A stretch of 64,000 bases of DNA from Chitinophaga barathri (GTDB lineage Bacteria > Bacteroidota > Bacteroidia > Chitinophagales > Chitinophagaceae), in assembly GCF_003807585.1 (NCBI RefSeq), contig NZ_RMBX01000004.1, forward strand, positions 62,001 through 126,000, read 5' to 3'. This document shows positions 53,426 through 62,842 of this stretch, in pieces. Under the pieces are notes generated by a model. That model was not told where the DNA came from, did not search any database, and was given only the letters and a program-made list of their open reading frames with translations. The position numbers and the translations under genes were made by a program. Position 1 is the stretch's first letter; every line of letters begins with the position of its first letter.

Positions 53426-55645
53426 ATGAATAGTTATAAAGACGGCTCCCGCAGGTTGAACCGGTTATGGCTGGCAGTGCTCCTGCTTGCTTCGTTTGCC
53501 TGTAAGAAAAATGAAGACCGGCTTGAAAACGCTGTAGCGTTGACCATAACGGAGTTTTATCCCAACAGCGGAAAAGCGGGCACGCTCCTAACCATTGAGG
53601 GAGAAGGCTTTTCAGGCAAGATAGATCAGAACACTGTGCTTTTTGGTTCCGTACCGGGCGAAGTAGTGGCAGTGGATACGGCAGCACTGATCGTACGTGC
53701 TCCAAAAGATGGACAAACAGGTATGGTCACTGTCAACAATGGCTCACAGACCCGGGAAGTGGGAACATATACGTATCAAACGCTGAGCATAAGCCGCATC
53801 GATCCGGCTAACGGACCACGCGGATCGCATATCCGCATTTACGGAGCGGGGTTTAGCAGCATAACAGAACCGGCAAAGGTGATGATCAATGGCAAAGCGG
53901 CAACGATTGCCAACGCCAATGATACGCTGTTGGTGGCGGAAGTGCCTGAGGAAGCCGGTAGCGGCGCGGTAGAAGTGAACGTGGATGGTATGAGCACGAA
54001 AGGACAGAATTTTCTTTTCCAGGCCATCCGGCAGATCAAACCATTATCAGGAGGAACGGGCACAAAAGTACGGATAAGAGGAGAGGGTTTTGAATCCGCG
54101 GTTTCCGGAAACCTCGTCGATTTTAATGGCAAACGGGCTGTGGTGCTGGAAGCCATGGATACCAGCCTCCTGGTGCAGGCGCCGGAGGGCGTGGAAACCG
54201 GCCCGCTGTCGGTTACGATCAACGGCCAGCACATCACCGGGCCGGAATTTGCGATGGTACCATTGCCGCAAATCACCGAAGTAAGCCCGCTGAGCGGACC
54301 GGCAGGTGTAGAGATGATCATTAAGGGTCAATATTTCAGTACCGAGCGCGACGAAAATCATGTATTCATCAATAATAAAGAAGTAGCCGTAACCTCCGCA
54401 TCACGCGAGGAACTGAAGCTCATCCTGCCCGGGGGTACCGGTGACGGAAAAGTAAAAGTAATGGTGAACGACCAGCAGGTGGAGGGCCCGAATTTCAAAG
54501 ATCAGAACCTCGGTATCATAACCTTCAGCCCGGACAATGGGCAGGATGGCCTGCAGGTAACCATTACAGGCAGCGGATTTAATCTTAGTCCTGCCGCCAA
54601 CCAGGTCACTTTCAACGGAAGCCAGGCGCAGGTACTGGAAGCTACGGCTACGACATTGAAGGTACTGGCGCCGGCAGGAGTTACAACGGGTGTGGTTCAG
54701 GTTACTGTTGCCGGGCAAGTGGCGGTCGCGCCTCGGGAATTCCGGAGAACAGGGATGGAAACTATCGCAAGCGGTATCACAAATGTGCACAGCATGACGG
54801 TGGATGCCACGGGTACGATATATGCGATAAGCGGTCACTCGGTTGTGAAAGTCAGCCCGCAGGGAGCGGTAACCGTCATCGCCGGTGATGAAACTCAAAG
54901 CGGGCGTGTGGACGGGACCGGGACCGAAGCGCGTTTCAATTTCAGCAATACTTCTTCTATCGTAATGGATAACCAGCACAATCTCTACGTTTCTGAAAGA
55001 GCCAACAATGTCATTCGTAAAATATCTCCTTCCGGTACAGTTACCGAATTTGTAGCACTCGCACTGCCCGGGAAAATGGTGATGACCCCCGGTAATGCAA
55101 TCGTTGCTGAGGCAGGAACTAATGCCAGCCGGATCTCACCACAGGGTGCGGTTACCCGGCTGGTGCCTTCACGTAACGGCTTGCTGAGCGTTTTCTGGGT
55201 AACTCACGCTGTTGATGAAAATGGCGGGATCTATTTTTCAGACCAGTATTATCAATACGACAATCAAAACATTGGATATGCAAATCCTGTTTCCGGAGCG
55301 GTAACCCTGAACTTCTGGGCTGGTGGCGGCCCTTATGGCTCTGTCGACGGTATTGGAGCGCAGGCTTCTTTCACCAGTATAATTGGCATGGTGGCGGATG
55401 GAAACGGGAATCTGCTGGTTGCAGACGCTACTTATAACAATACAAGACTGATCCGCGGTGTCCGCATTGCCGACCGGAAAGTAACCACCTGGTTTAATTT
55501 TCCGCGGGGCAGCCAGGACGGTCCTTTGTATGAAGCGAAAGTAGATAACATCAATAGCCTCACCGTGGCGCCTAATGGAGACCTTTATTTCTATGACCAG
55601 TTTGGAAGTCCCGCCGGTGCTATCCGAAAGATTTTCCTCAGGTAA
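53426..55645 (+). CDS. IPT/TIG-repeat and NHL-like propeller lipoprotein
   Basis: 739 residues with lipobox LLASFAC followed by KKNEDRLE. Five IPT/TIG immunoglobulin-like domains fill about 35-440; each starts with an I-x(3)-P-x-(S/N)-G motif, such as ITEFYPNSGKAGTLLTI, ISRIDPANGPRGSHIRI and IITFSPDNGQDGLQVTI. The C-terminal about 300 residues form an NHL-like propeller: VHSMTVDATGTIYAIS, VVKVSPQGAVTVIAGD, IVMDNQHNLYVSERANNVIRKIS split by turns, and LTVAPNGDLYFYDQFG. IPT-NHL proteins are common in SusCD loci as surface glycan-binding proteins. Here it sits just upstream of SusC. Confidence 0.9.
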   Translation: MNSYKDGSRRLNRLWLAVLLLASFACKKNEDRLENAVALTITEFYPNSGKAGTLLTIEGEGFSGKIDQNTVLFGSVPGEVVAVDTAALIVRAPKDGQTGMVTVNNGSQTREVGTYTYQTLSISRIDPANGPRGSHIRIYGAGFSSITEPAKVMINGKAATIANANDTLLVAEVPEEAGSGAVEVNVDGMSTKGQNFLFQAIRQIKPLSGGTGTKVRIRGEGFESAVSGNLVDFNGKRAVVLEAMDTSLLVQAPEGVETGPLSVTINGQHITGPEFAMVPLPQITEVSPLSGPAGVEMIIKGQYFSTERDENHVFINNKEVAVTSASREELKLILPGGTGDGKVKVMVNDQQVEGPNFKDQNLGIITFSPDNGQDGLQVTITGSGFNLSPAANQVTFNGSQAQVLEATATTLKVLAPAGVTTGVVQVTVAGQVAVAPREFRRTGMETIASGITNVHSMTVDATGTIYAISGHSVVKVSPQGAVTVIAGDETQSGRVDGTGTEARFNFSNTSSIVMDNQHNLYVSERANNVIRKISPSGTVTEFVALALPGKMVMTPGNAIVAEAGTNASRISPQGAVTRLVPSRNGLLSVFWVTHAVDENGGIYFSDQYYQYDNQNIGYANPVSGAVTLNFWAGGGPYGSVDGIGAQASFTSIIGMVADGNGNLLVADATYNNTRLIRGVRIADRKVTTWFNFPRGSQDGPLYEAKVDNINSLTVAPNGDLYFYDQFGSPAGAIRKIFLR

Positions 55646-55696
55646 GGGCAATGTTTGTAACCTGGAAAAAATGCAAGCGGAATTGTTTTAAACACA

Positions 55697-58600
55697 ATGA
55701 AAAGATTTATGAAGATGATATACAGGAAACTGATGCGGCCACTGCCATGCGTCATGTTCATGCTGGCTGCGGTGATCGCGATCACCTGCTTCGGTTCTAT
55801 ACCTGCCCGCGCCATGCAGCAGCAACAGATCACGGGAAAGGTAACCGATACGATCAGCAATCCCTTACCCGGCGCTAATATAACTATTAAGGGAGTTGGT
55901 AAAGGCGTAACTACGGATGCGAACGGCGTATTCACTATTGATGTTCCCCAGGGCACTGTGCTCATTGTGAGCATGACCGGTTACATCCCGAAGGAGATTA
56001 CTGTTAACGGACAAACGAATTTCTCCATTGTCCTCCGGGAACATGTGCGGGTGCTGGAGGATGTGGTGATCACCGGTTATCAGACGCTGCGTAAACGGCA
56101 ATATACCGGCGCCTCGTCAAAGGTAAAGGCGGCAGATGTGCGGCGCGACGGCATTACGGATGTAAGCCGTATGCTGGAAGGACAGGTAGCCGGCGTATCC
56201 GTACAGAACGTTTCGGGTACCTTTGGCGCCGCGCCTAAGATCAGGATCCGTGGCGCATCGTCCATCAATGGAGACAATAAACCATTATGGGTGGTAGACG
56301 GCATTATCCTGGAAGATGTGGTCAATGTGTCCAATGAACAACTATCTACCGGCGATCCTTCCACGCTTGTCGGCTCATCTGTAGCAGGCCTGAACCCTGA
56401 TGATATTGAGAGCTTTGAAGTGCTGAAGGACGCCGCCGCAACTTCCATGTATGGCGCACGGGCCATGAACGGAGTGATTGTTATTACGACCAAAAAAGGG
56501 AAAATCGGCGCCCCGGTGATCTCCTATACCGGTAATTTATCCACTTATCTCAAACCCTCCTACGACCAGTTCAACATCATGAACTCTTATGACCAGATGT
56601 CGATGTATGGAGAATTGGAGCGCAAAGGCTGGCTTAACTATGGACAAACCGCGCGATCTCCTAATGGTGGCGTGTACACAAAAATGGCCGATCTGATCAA
56701 CCTCTATGATCAGACCAATGGCGCCTTCGGGCTTCGCAACGATCCGGAAAGCCACCGGGCCTTCCTTGAACGGTATGCCTATGCCAATACTGATTGGTTC
56801 GACGTACTCTTCCGCAATTCCCTGATGCAGGAGCATGCCCTCAGCGTTTCCAGCGGCACCGAAAAATCGCAATTCTATATTTCCACCGGCTATTTAAAGG
56901 ATAATGGATGGACGATCGGGGATGCTGTACAACGATTTACCGGCAACGTGCGGGCGAATTTCACGCCGAGTGAAAAGGTCAGCTTCGGATTAATTACCCA
57001 GGGATCTATCCGCGACCAGCGGGTTCCCGGAACATTGGGACGCCTGAATGATGCGGTGACCGGGGCATTGACCCGCAATTTCGACATAAACCCTTTTAAC
57101 TACGCACTCAACACCAGCAGGTCTCTTACAGCCTATGACGAAAACGGGGACCTTGAATATTTCCGCCGCAATTTCGCTCCTTTTAATATTGTTCATGAGC
57201 TGGAGAATAACATCATAGACCTGAGTTTCATGGATTTTAAGCTGCAGGGGGAATTTCAGTACAGAATTACAGACAAGCTGAAGTTCGCTGTTGAAGGAGC
57301 TTACCGATATGCCAAAACCAACCAGGAACATAAAGTAACGGAACATTCCAACATGGCCGAAGCTTACCGTGCAGACGGCGATGCCACCATCCGGGCCGCT
57401 AATAAATTCCTCTACCGCGACCCCGATAACCCGGAGGCGGAACCGAGGGTGGTGTTGCCTTATGGCGGATTTTACAATACCTATGATATTAACCTGTCCA
57501 GCAGTAATCTGCGTAATTCCCTGGAATATAATGACCGCATTGGAGACGCCCATAAAATCCGGGCCTATGGTTTTATGGAGTTGCGTAACGCCAAACGCCA
57601 GTTCAAAAGCTTTAACGGATACGGATACCAGTTCGATAAAGGGGGGACGCCTTATGTGGATCCTGATTTCCTGAAAATGGTCATCGAAGCCAACCAGAAT
57701 TATTACTCCATGGAATATCGTCACGACCGTTTCCTGGCGTATGGGCTCAATGTGGGTTATACTTACAATGATAAGTACAATCTGGGTGGCACTGTGCGCT
57801 ACGATGGTTCCAACCAAATGGGGAAAAACCGCACCGCAAGATGGCTTCCTACCTGGAACCTGAGCGGTTCATGGAATATAGATGGTGAAGATTTTTTCCG
57901 CAGTCAGCAGGTGCTTAGCCGGGCAACCCTTCGCGCCAGCTATGGGCTCACAGCAAGCAGCGGCCCGGCTGCCAATTCCAGCGTAGTCTTCCTCAATCAA
58001 TCGTCCCGGAGGCCCTACCTCACTGAAGTAGAGTCCACCATTCTTTTGGCCAACCTGGAAAATTCGGAGCTGACCTGGGAAAAAATGTACAAGGCAAATG
58101 TGGGCGCCGATCTTGGTTTTCTGAATAACCGTCTTTCATTGACCGTGGATTATTATAACCACCAAAGCTATGATCTGATCGGGCTTGTACGTACAGGCGG
58201 GATTGGCGGAGAATCCGTTAAAGTGGCGAATTACGCGAACATGATGTCCCATGGAGTGGACGTTGCCGTTAACGGGAAGATACTTGATCAAAAGGACTTG
58301 AAATGGGACGTCATGCTAAATTTCGGGTACAACAAATCCAGGATTACCCGGCTGAAAAACGAGCCCAGTATCTGGTCTCTGATCAATCCTGACGGAGGCG
58401 CAAAAGAAGGTTATGCCCAGCGGGGATTGTTTTCCCTGGATTACCAGGGATTGGATCCTGAACTGGGAGTGCCCCGTTTTGTGAATGAAAAAGGAGTGGT
58501 TTCAGGTTCCGTGTTTTTCCAGGACCTGAATACCAGCCATCTCGTATACAGCGGTTCCATTGATCCGCTGGTGACAGGCGGTTTTTCCAATGGCATTACC

Positions 58601-59068
58601 TACCGGGATTTCAGGTTGTCGGCTTTGATAACATTCAGTGCGGGCAATGTGGTACGATTAAAGCCCACATTTAGCAGCAGCTATAGCGAAATGGATGCGC
58701 TGCCGGAAGAATTTCTGAACCGATGGTTGTTATACGGAGATAATGCTGCCCCATCCGTTCTGGACGTACGGGAGGAAGCCAACCTGGTAGGCGCTTATCC
58801 GTATAATAACTACAATTATAGTACGGAACGGGTGGCCAAAGGCGATTTTATCCGGCTGAAGCAGGCGATGTTTTCTTATAATTTACCCGCAAAGTTTCTC
58901 CGGAAAGCAAACATCAAGACGGCATCAGTCAGCCTGGTCGGTAATAACCTGTACCTGATTTACGCAGACAAAGCTTTAAACGGACAGGATCCTGAATTTG
59001 TCAGTTCCGGTGGAGTTGCCATGCCCGTTCCGCGCCAGTTTACCTTTTCGTTGAAATTAGGTATGTGA
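55697..59068 (+). CDS. SusC/RagA-family TonB-dependent transporter without STN
   Basis: 1123 residues. A signal peptide (PCVMFMLAAVIAITCFGSIPARA) is followed directly by a carboxypeptidase-regulatory-like domain (about 45-120; ITGKVTDTISNPLPGANI), so there is no STN domain and no FecR link. The SusC boundary LEDVVITGYQTLRKRQYTG leads to the plug with IRIRGASSINGDNKPLWVVDG and SMYGARAMNGVIVITTKKG, a clear SusC signature. The barrel ends VPRQFTFSLKLGM. It is 51 bases downstream of the IPT/NHL gene, and the SusD gene follows after 33 bases. It is the second transporter of the run. Confidence 0.95.
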   Translation: MKRFMKMIYRKLMRPLPCVMFMLAAVIAITCFGSIPARAMQQQQITGKVTDTISNPLPGANITIKGVGKGVTTDANGVFTIDVPQGTVLIVSMTGYIPKEITVNGQTNFSIVLREHVRVLEDVVITGYQTLRKRQYTGASSKVKAADVRRDGITDVSRMLEGQVAGVSVQNVSGTFGAAPKIRIRGASSINGDNKPLWVVDGIILEDVVNVSNEQLSTGDPSTLVGSSVAGLNPDDIESFEVLKDAAATSMYGARAMNGVIVITTKKGKIGAPVISYTGNLSTYLKPSYDQFNIMNSYDQMSMYGELERKGWLNYGQTARSPNGGVYTKMADLINLYDQTNGAFGLRNDPESHRAFLERYAYANTDWFDVLFRNSLMQEHALSVSSGTEKSQFYISTGYLKDNGWTIGDAVQRFTGNVRANFTPSEKVSFGLITQGSIRDQRVPGTLGRLNDAVTGALTRNFDINPFNYALNTSRSLTAYDENGDLEYFRRNFAPFNIVHELENNIIDLSFMDFKLQGEFQYRITDKLKFAVEGAYRYAKTNQEHKVTEHSNMAEAYRADGDATIRAANKFLYRDPDNPEAEPRVVLPYGGFYNTYDINLSSSNLRNSLEYNDRIGDAHKIRAYGFMELRNAKRQFKSFNGYGYQFDKGGTPYVDPDFLKMVIEANQNYYSMEYRHDRFLAYGLNVGYTYNDKYNLGGTVRYDGSNQMGKNRTARWLPTWNLSGSWNIDGEDFFRSQQVLSRATLRASYGLTASSGPAANSSVVFLNQSSRRPYLTEVESTILLANLENSELTWEKMYKANVGADLGFLNNRLSLTVDYYNHQSYDLIGLVRTGGIGGESVKVANYANMMSHGVDVAVNGKILDQKDLKWDVMLNFGYNKSRITRLKNEPSIWSLINPDGGAKEGYAQRGLFSLDYQGLDPELGVPRFVNEKGVVSGSVFFQDLNTSHLVYSGSIDPLVTGGFSNGITYRDFRLSALITFSAGNVVRLKPTFSSSYSEMDALPEEFLNRWLLYGDNAAPSVLDVREEANLVGAYPYNNYNYSTERVAKGDFIRLKQAMFSYNLPAKFLRKANIKTASVSLVGNNLYLIYADKALNGQDPEFVSSGGVAMPVPRQFTFSLKLGM

Positions 59069-59101
59069 TAAAATTGACCATTAACATCAGAAAAAAAGAA
59101 C

Positions 59102-60580
59102 ATGAAAATAAAATCAGGTAACCGTACGATGGCCTTTGGCGCAATGTTGCTGATGGTGATGAGTAGTTGTGACCGCTATCTTGATGTGAGTCCGGATATG
59201 CGCACTGATGTAGATTCGCCTGAAAAGGTAGGCGAATTACTTGCCACCGCCTATCCCCAGGCGAATTACATTCCCTTTACAGAAACATTTTCTGATAATG
59301 CCGGGGATAAGGGCTCAGGGCTGGCCCCGCTGACTAACAGCGATCCCTACCATTTCCTGGACATAGGCGACATCTACCAGGATTCCCCCGCTTATTACTG
59401 GAATGCATCCTATGCTGCTATAGCGGCTGCCAATCATGCCCTGGAAGCAATTGCAGCCGCCGGGGATAACAAAGCCTATCTTCCTTATAAAGGTGAAGCC
59501 ATGGTTGCCAGGGCTTATGCACATTTTATGCTGGTGAACCTGTTTGCCCAGCCATACCAGGCTTTTTCGGCAGCTTCTCTTCCCGGAATTCCTTATGTAA
59601 CCACTGTGGAAAAAGTGGTGATCGGGAAATACGAACGGCATACCGTGGCTTATGTATATGAACAAATTGAAAAAGACCTGTCGGAAGGATTGCCGCTGAT
59701 TGAGGACAGAATATATACATCACCGAAATATCATTTTACAAAAGCTGCCGCCCATGCTTTTGCCTCCAGGTTCTATCTTTTCAAACGCGAATATGATAAG
59801 GCATTGCATCATGCCAATGCGGTATTCGGAAATAAACGTCTTACCGACAGGCTCAGGCAGGTAAACAGCCCCGCATACAGGTCGCAGCAATACAGGGAGC
59901 TCGAAGCGCAGTATACCCGTGCTGATAACCCCGCAAATTTGCTCCTGGTGGAAGTACCCACGATATGGGGACGGAATTATGCATCGTATCGTTATGGATT
60001 CACAACGGATATACTGAACGAAATGTTTGATAAAACAAATGTAACGGGAGGATACTGGGGGTATAACATCTATGGAAGCGAATTGTACTACAATATTCCA
60101 AAATTCAGGGAACACTTCGTAAGGCAGTCGCTGAATGCCGAAACAGGCATCCCATACAACATCATCCCCCTGTTCAGCACGGAGGAAGTGTTGTTCAACA
60201 GGGCGGAAGCCAACGCCATGCTGGGTAACTATGAACAGGCTCTGACCGATCTCAATGATTATGCTTCCACAAGGATCATCTATAGCTCCGGAACACCTGT
60301 CTATATACCGGAAATCCATGAAATTACCCGCAATAAACTGCTGTCCTTTTATAACACCTACAATGTTCAGCAGGCATTGATCAACTGCATTTTAGACTTC
60401 AAACGGGTTAACTTTTTGTTTGAAGGCCAACGTTGGTTTGATATCATCAGGCATAATATCGGTGTGAAACACAAGACCTCCGAAGGCCGCATCCTGGTAT
60501 TGGGCCCGAATGATCCCATGCGGTTATTCCAGATACCGCAGGAGGCACAGGGCTCCGGAATTGAGTTGAATCCAAGATAA
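59102..60580 (+). CDS. SusD/RagB-family substrate-binding lipoprotein
   Basis: 492 residues with lipobox VMSSC followed by DRYLDVSP, a standard SusD start. The core has AEGEA-like YKGEAMVARAYAHFMLVNLFAQPY, HTVAYVYEQIEKDLSEGLPLI (both split by turns), FTKAAAHAFASRFYLFKREY, and the C-terminal NRAEANAMLG, FLFEGQRWFDIIRHNIG and FQIPQEAQGSGIELNPR. It is the partner of the preceding SusC at the cell surface and 47 bases upstream of the Mx1-type peptidase gene. Confidence 0.94.
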   Translation: MKIKSGNRTMAFGAMLLMVMSSCDRYLDVSPDMRTDVDSPEKVGELLATAYPQANYIPFTETFSDNAGDKGSGLAPLTNSDPYHFLDIGDIYQDSPAYYWNASYAAIAAANHALEAIAAAGDNKAYLPYKGEAMVARAYAHFMLVNLFAQPYQAFSAASLPGIPYVTTVEKVVIGKYERHTVAYVYEQIEKDLSEGLPLIEDRIYTSPKYHFTKAAAHAFASRFYLFKREYDKALHHANAVFGNKRLTDRLRQVNSPAYRSQQYRELEAQYTRADNPANLLLVEVPTIWGRNYASYRYGFTTDILNEMFDKTNVTGGYWGYNIYGSELYYNIPKFREHFVRQSLNAETGIPYNIIPLFSTEEVLFNRAEANAMLGNYEQALTDLNDYASTRIIYSSGTPVYIPEIHEITRNKLLSFYNTYNVQQALINCILDFKRVNFLFEGQRWFDIIRHNIGVKHKTSEGRILVLGPNDPMRLFQIPQEAQGSGIELNPR

Positions 60581-60627
60581 CGATACATTGACCGAAACCA
60601 AAAAATGCGATCATAACCGGAAATAAT

Positions 60628-61485
60628 ATGAAGAAGTTTATAACCTACATAATGGCAATGCTGCTGCTGATGCAGGCTGGCTGCCGGAAGGGGGAATCAC
60701 TCCCTGACACCCCGATAATAGACCTGGGAGGTGAGACCTGGGTAAATGGCCCTCTCGATGAATGGCTGGAAACAGAATTCCTGGATCCCTTCAACATACA
60801 GGTAAAATACAAATGGGATCCGTATGAACTCAATTACATGCGGAACCTGGTTCCCGTAAATGAAGACAAAGTAAAACCGGTGATGGAAGCCGTCAGGCAG
60901 ATCTGGATAAAGCCTTATGAACGGGTAGCCGGAGACGCATTTATGAAGACGTACGTACCCAAACAATTTGTACTGGCGGGGAGTGCCGAGTACAATACCA
61001 ACGGGACTATTATTCTCGGACAGGCGGAAGGCGGCAGAAAGATCGTACTCCTCGGGTTAAACCGGTTTGATACGGCCAGCCGGATTGAAGTGCAGCGAAT
61101 GCTGCACACCATCCACCACGAGTTTGCTCATATTCTGCACCAGACAAAATTATACCCTTTGGAATGGAAGGCGCTAAACCCGGAATGGTATACGGCTACC
61201 TGGTATAACAATACCGACGAAGAGGCCTACCGGCAGGGACTTATCTCTGCTTATGCAAAGGCCAGCCCGGATGAGGACTTTGTTGAAACCGTTTCCTTTC
61301 TCCTGGTATTCGGGCAGCAATACTACGATTCGGTCATCAATAGAACGGATGTACCGGAAAGGTCAAAACAGATATTGCAGCGCAAAAAAGAGATGGTGGT
61401 CGATTATTTCAACAACAATTTCAACATTGATTTCATAAGCCTGCAACAGGAAACCCAGGCGGCCATTACCGATTATCTGCAATAA
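60628..61485 (+). CDS. Putative zinc metallopeptidase lipoprotein (Mx1 type)
   Basis: 285 residues with lipobox LLMQAGC (Cys-19) followed by RKGES. The zinc motif HEFAHILH (H164-E165-x-x-H168-x-x-H171) fits the putative zinc-binding metallopeptidase family (Peptidase_Mx1, gluzincin-like). Up to it, EWLETEFLDPFNIQVKYKWD (about 46-65) and KQFVLAGSAEYNTNGTIILG are the family blocks. These enzymes typically sit beside SusCD and a DUF4302 protein in Bacteroidota, as here. Surface location is likely, and cleavage of a protein or peptide substrate is inferred. Confidence 0.92.
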   Translation: MKKFITYIMAMLLLMQAGCRKGESLPDTPIIDLGGETWVNGPLDEWLETEFLDPFNIQVKYKWDPYELNYMRNLVPVNEDKVKPVMEAVRQIWIKPYERVAGDAFMKTYVPKQFVLAGSAEYNTNGTIILGQAEGGRKIVLLGLNRFDTASRIEVQRMLHTIHHEFAHILHQTKLYPLEWKALNPEWYTATWYNNTDEEAYRQGLISAYAKASPDEDFVETVSFLLVFGQQYYDSVINRTDVPERSKQILQRKKEMVVDYFNNNFNIDFISLQQETQAAITDYLQ

Positions 61486-61502
61486 CACACAAAAGCAATC
61501 GT

Positions 61503-62822
61503 ATGATTCAAATAAACCGATCTGGAAAGACAGGGCTGCTTATGGTGCTGCCACTGATCCTGTTTTTTTCCTGCAAAAAAGAAGAATTCGAAGGGCAAAG
61601 ACCCGATGAACGGATAGCTGCTGCCCTGGACGCATATTATGGCACACTGGCTGGATCCGAATATGGGTGGAAAGGAAATCTCTTTCCCGCCGGAGGCAGG
61701 GGATTTGGTTTTTTTTTCAGGTTCGACCGTCAAAACCGGGTAAGCATGCTGGCAGATATTTCCGATCAGACACGACGGACAGCTAAGGAAAGTTCTTACC
61801 GCATCCGTGCTACACTTACCCCTTCGCTTTATTTTGACACCTATACCTATCTGCACCAGTTAGCGGACCCTGATCCCGCAGTCAATAATGGCACCCCGGG
61901 ATTCGGATTGTATTCAGATTTTGAATTTTCAATTCAATATGCGTCGAAGGATACCTTGCTGCTAAAGGGTAATTTATTTGGGAGCCGGCTTGAGCTCATA
62001 AGAGCAACGCGGGAGGAAGCCGCAGCTTATGAAGCCGGTAACCTGGCCGCCATGAAACGCAGGGTTTCACAGTTCCTGGAAGACAGGAAGTTTACCTACA
62101 TAGAAGATGCCGCCGGGAATATTTATACAACGGCCATTGATACAGAGGAAAATACTTTGATAGTTAATTATGACAGTGCAGGCACTATTGCCACTCAAAA
62201 GTTCGGACTCTCTTTTTTTGGTACAGATCAGCTGATCATGTCAATGCCATTCCGGCATGATAAATTTCAGTTCGACCGGCTGATCATTGATTCCCAAACC
62301 GGTGAATTGCAGGCTGCGCAGGGCGGTCAGCATTTTGTCCTGTGGGATACTGAAGTGCCTCCATTCGCTTTTAGTGCGATGTGGGGCGTTGGATACGAGA
62401 GCATTGTAGTGCCCATAGAGACGGAAGCGCAGGGGAATGGCGCCGAGTTCAACCTGAGGAGAACAACCTTTCTCCAAAATGCCAGGACGCTGCTCGCAGC
62501 GGGGACAACCTTTCCGGAAATGACGGTAACGATTGACCGGAAACAGCAGTTGTTGTTTGTGAATCAGCTTATCCGGCAAGGGGCAAATAATTTTAATGCC
62601 AGGTTTGTTTTTTCCTTTATACAGCAGGGAGACGAGTACACTTTTAAATACGAAGGAGCAACTGACGATAATGCCAAATTTTTAGAAAATGCATTTATAC
62701 CTGTTTTAGAAGGATTTCTTTATGGAAAAATGCAGTTTGACTATGATTTGGAACTAAGTGAACTAAGAGCTTCAGGCCAAAGTGGTGGATTGCCTGGCTT
62801 TAAGTTTGTGGGCAGGCTTTAA
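61503..62822 (+). CDS. DUF4302-family lipoprotein
   Basis: 439 residues with lipobox LFFSC followed by KKEEFEG, a strongly acidic surface-export-like sequence. The DUF4302 start RIAAALDAYYGTLAGSEYGWKGNLFPAGG is split here by turns, and GFFFRFDRQNRVSML plus LADISDQT follow. The C-terminus is a strand-rich region ending GGLPGFKFVGRL. It is 17 bases after the Mx1-type gene. The family is of unknown function but is regularly linked to SusCD and Mx1 peptidases. Confidence 0.88.
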   Translation: MIQINRSGKTGLLMVLPLILFFSCKKEEFEGQRPDERIAAALDAYYGTLAGSEYGWKGNLFPAGGRGFGFFFRFDRQNRVSMLADISDQTRRTAKESSYRIRATLTPSLYFDTYTYLHQLADPDPAVNNGTPGFGLYSDFEFSIQYASKDTLLLKGNLFGSRLELIRATREEAAAYEAGNLAAMKRRVSQFLEDRKFTYIEDAAGNIYTTAIDTEENTLIVNYDSAGTIATQKFGLSFFGTDQLIMSMPFRHDKFQFDRLIIDSQTGELQAAQGGQHFVLWDTEVPPFAFSAMWGVGYESIVVPIETEAQGNGAEFNLRRTTFLQNARTLLAAGTTFPEMTVTIDRKQQLLFVNQLIRQGANNFNARFVFSFIQQGDEYTFKYEGATDDNAKFLENAFIPVLEGFLYGKMQFDYDLELSELRASGQSGGLPGFKFVGRL

Positions 62823-62842
62823 AGGTTTTTAAAATTAACATC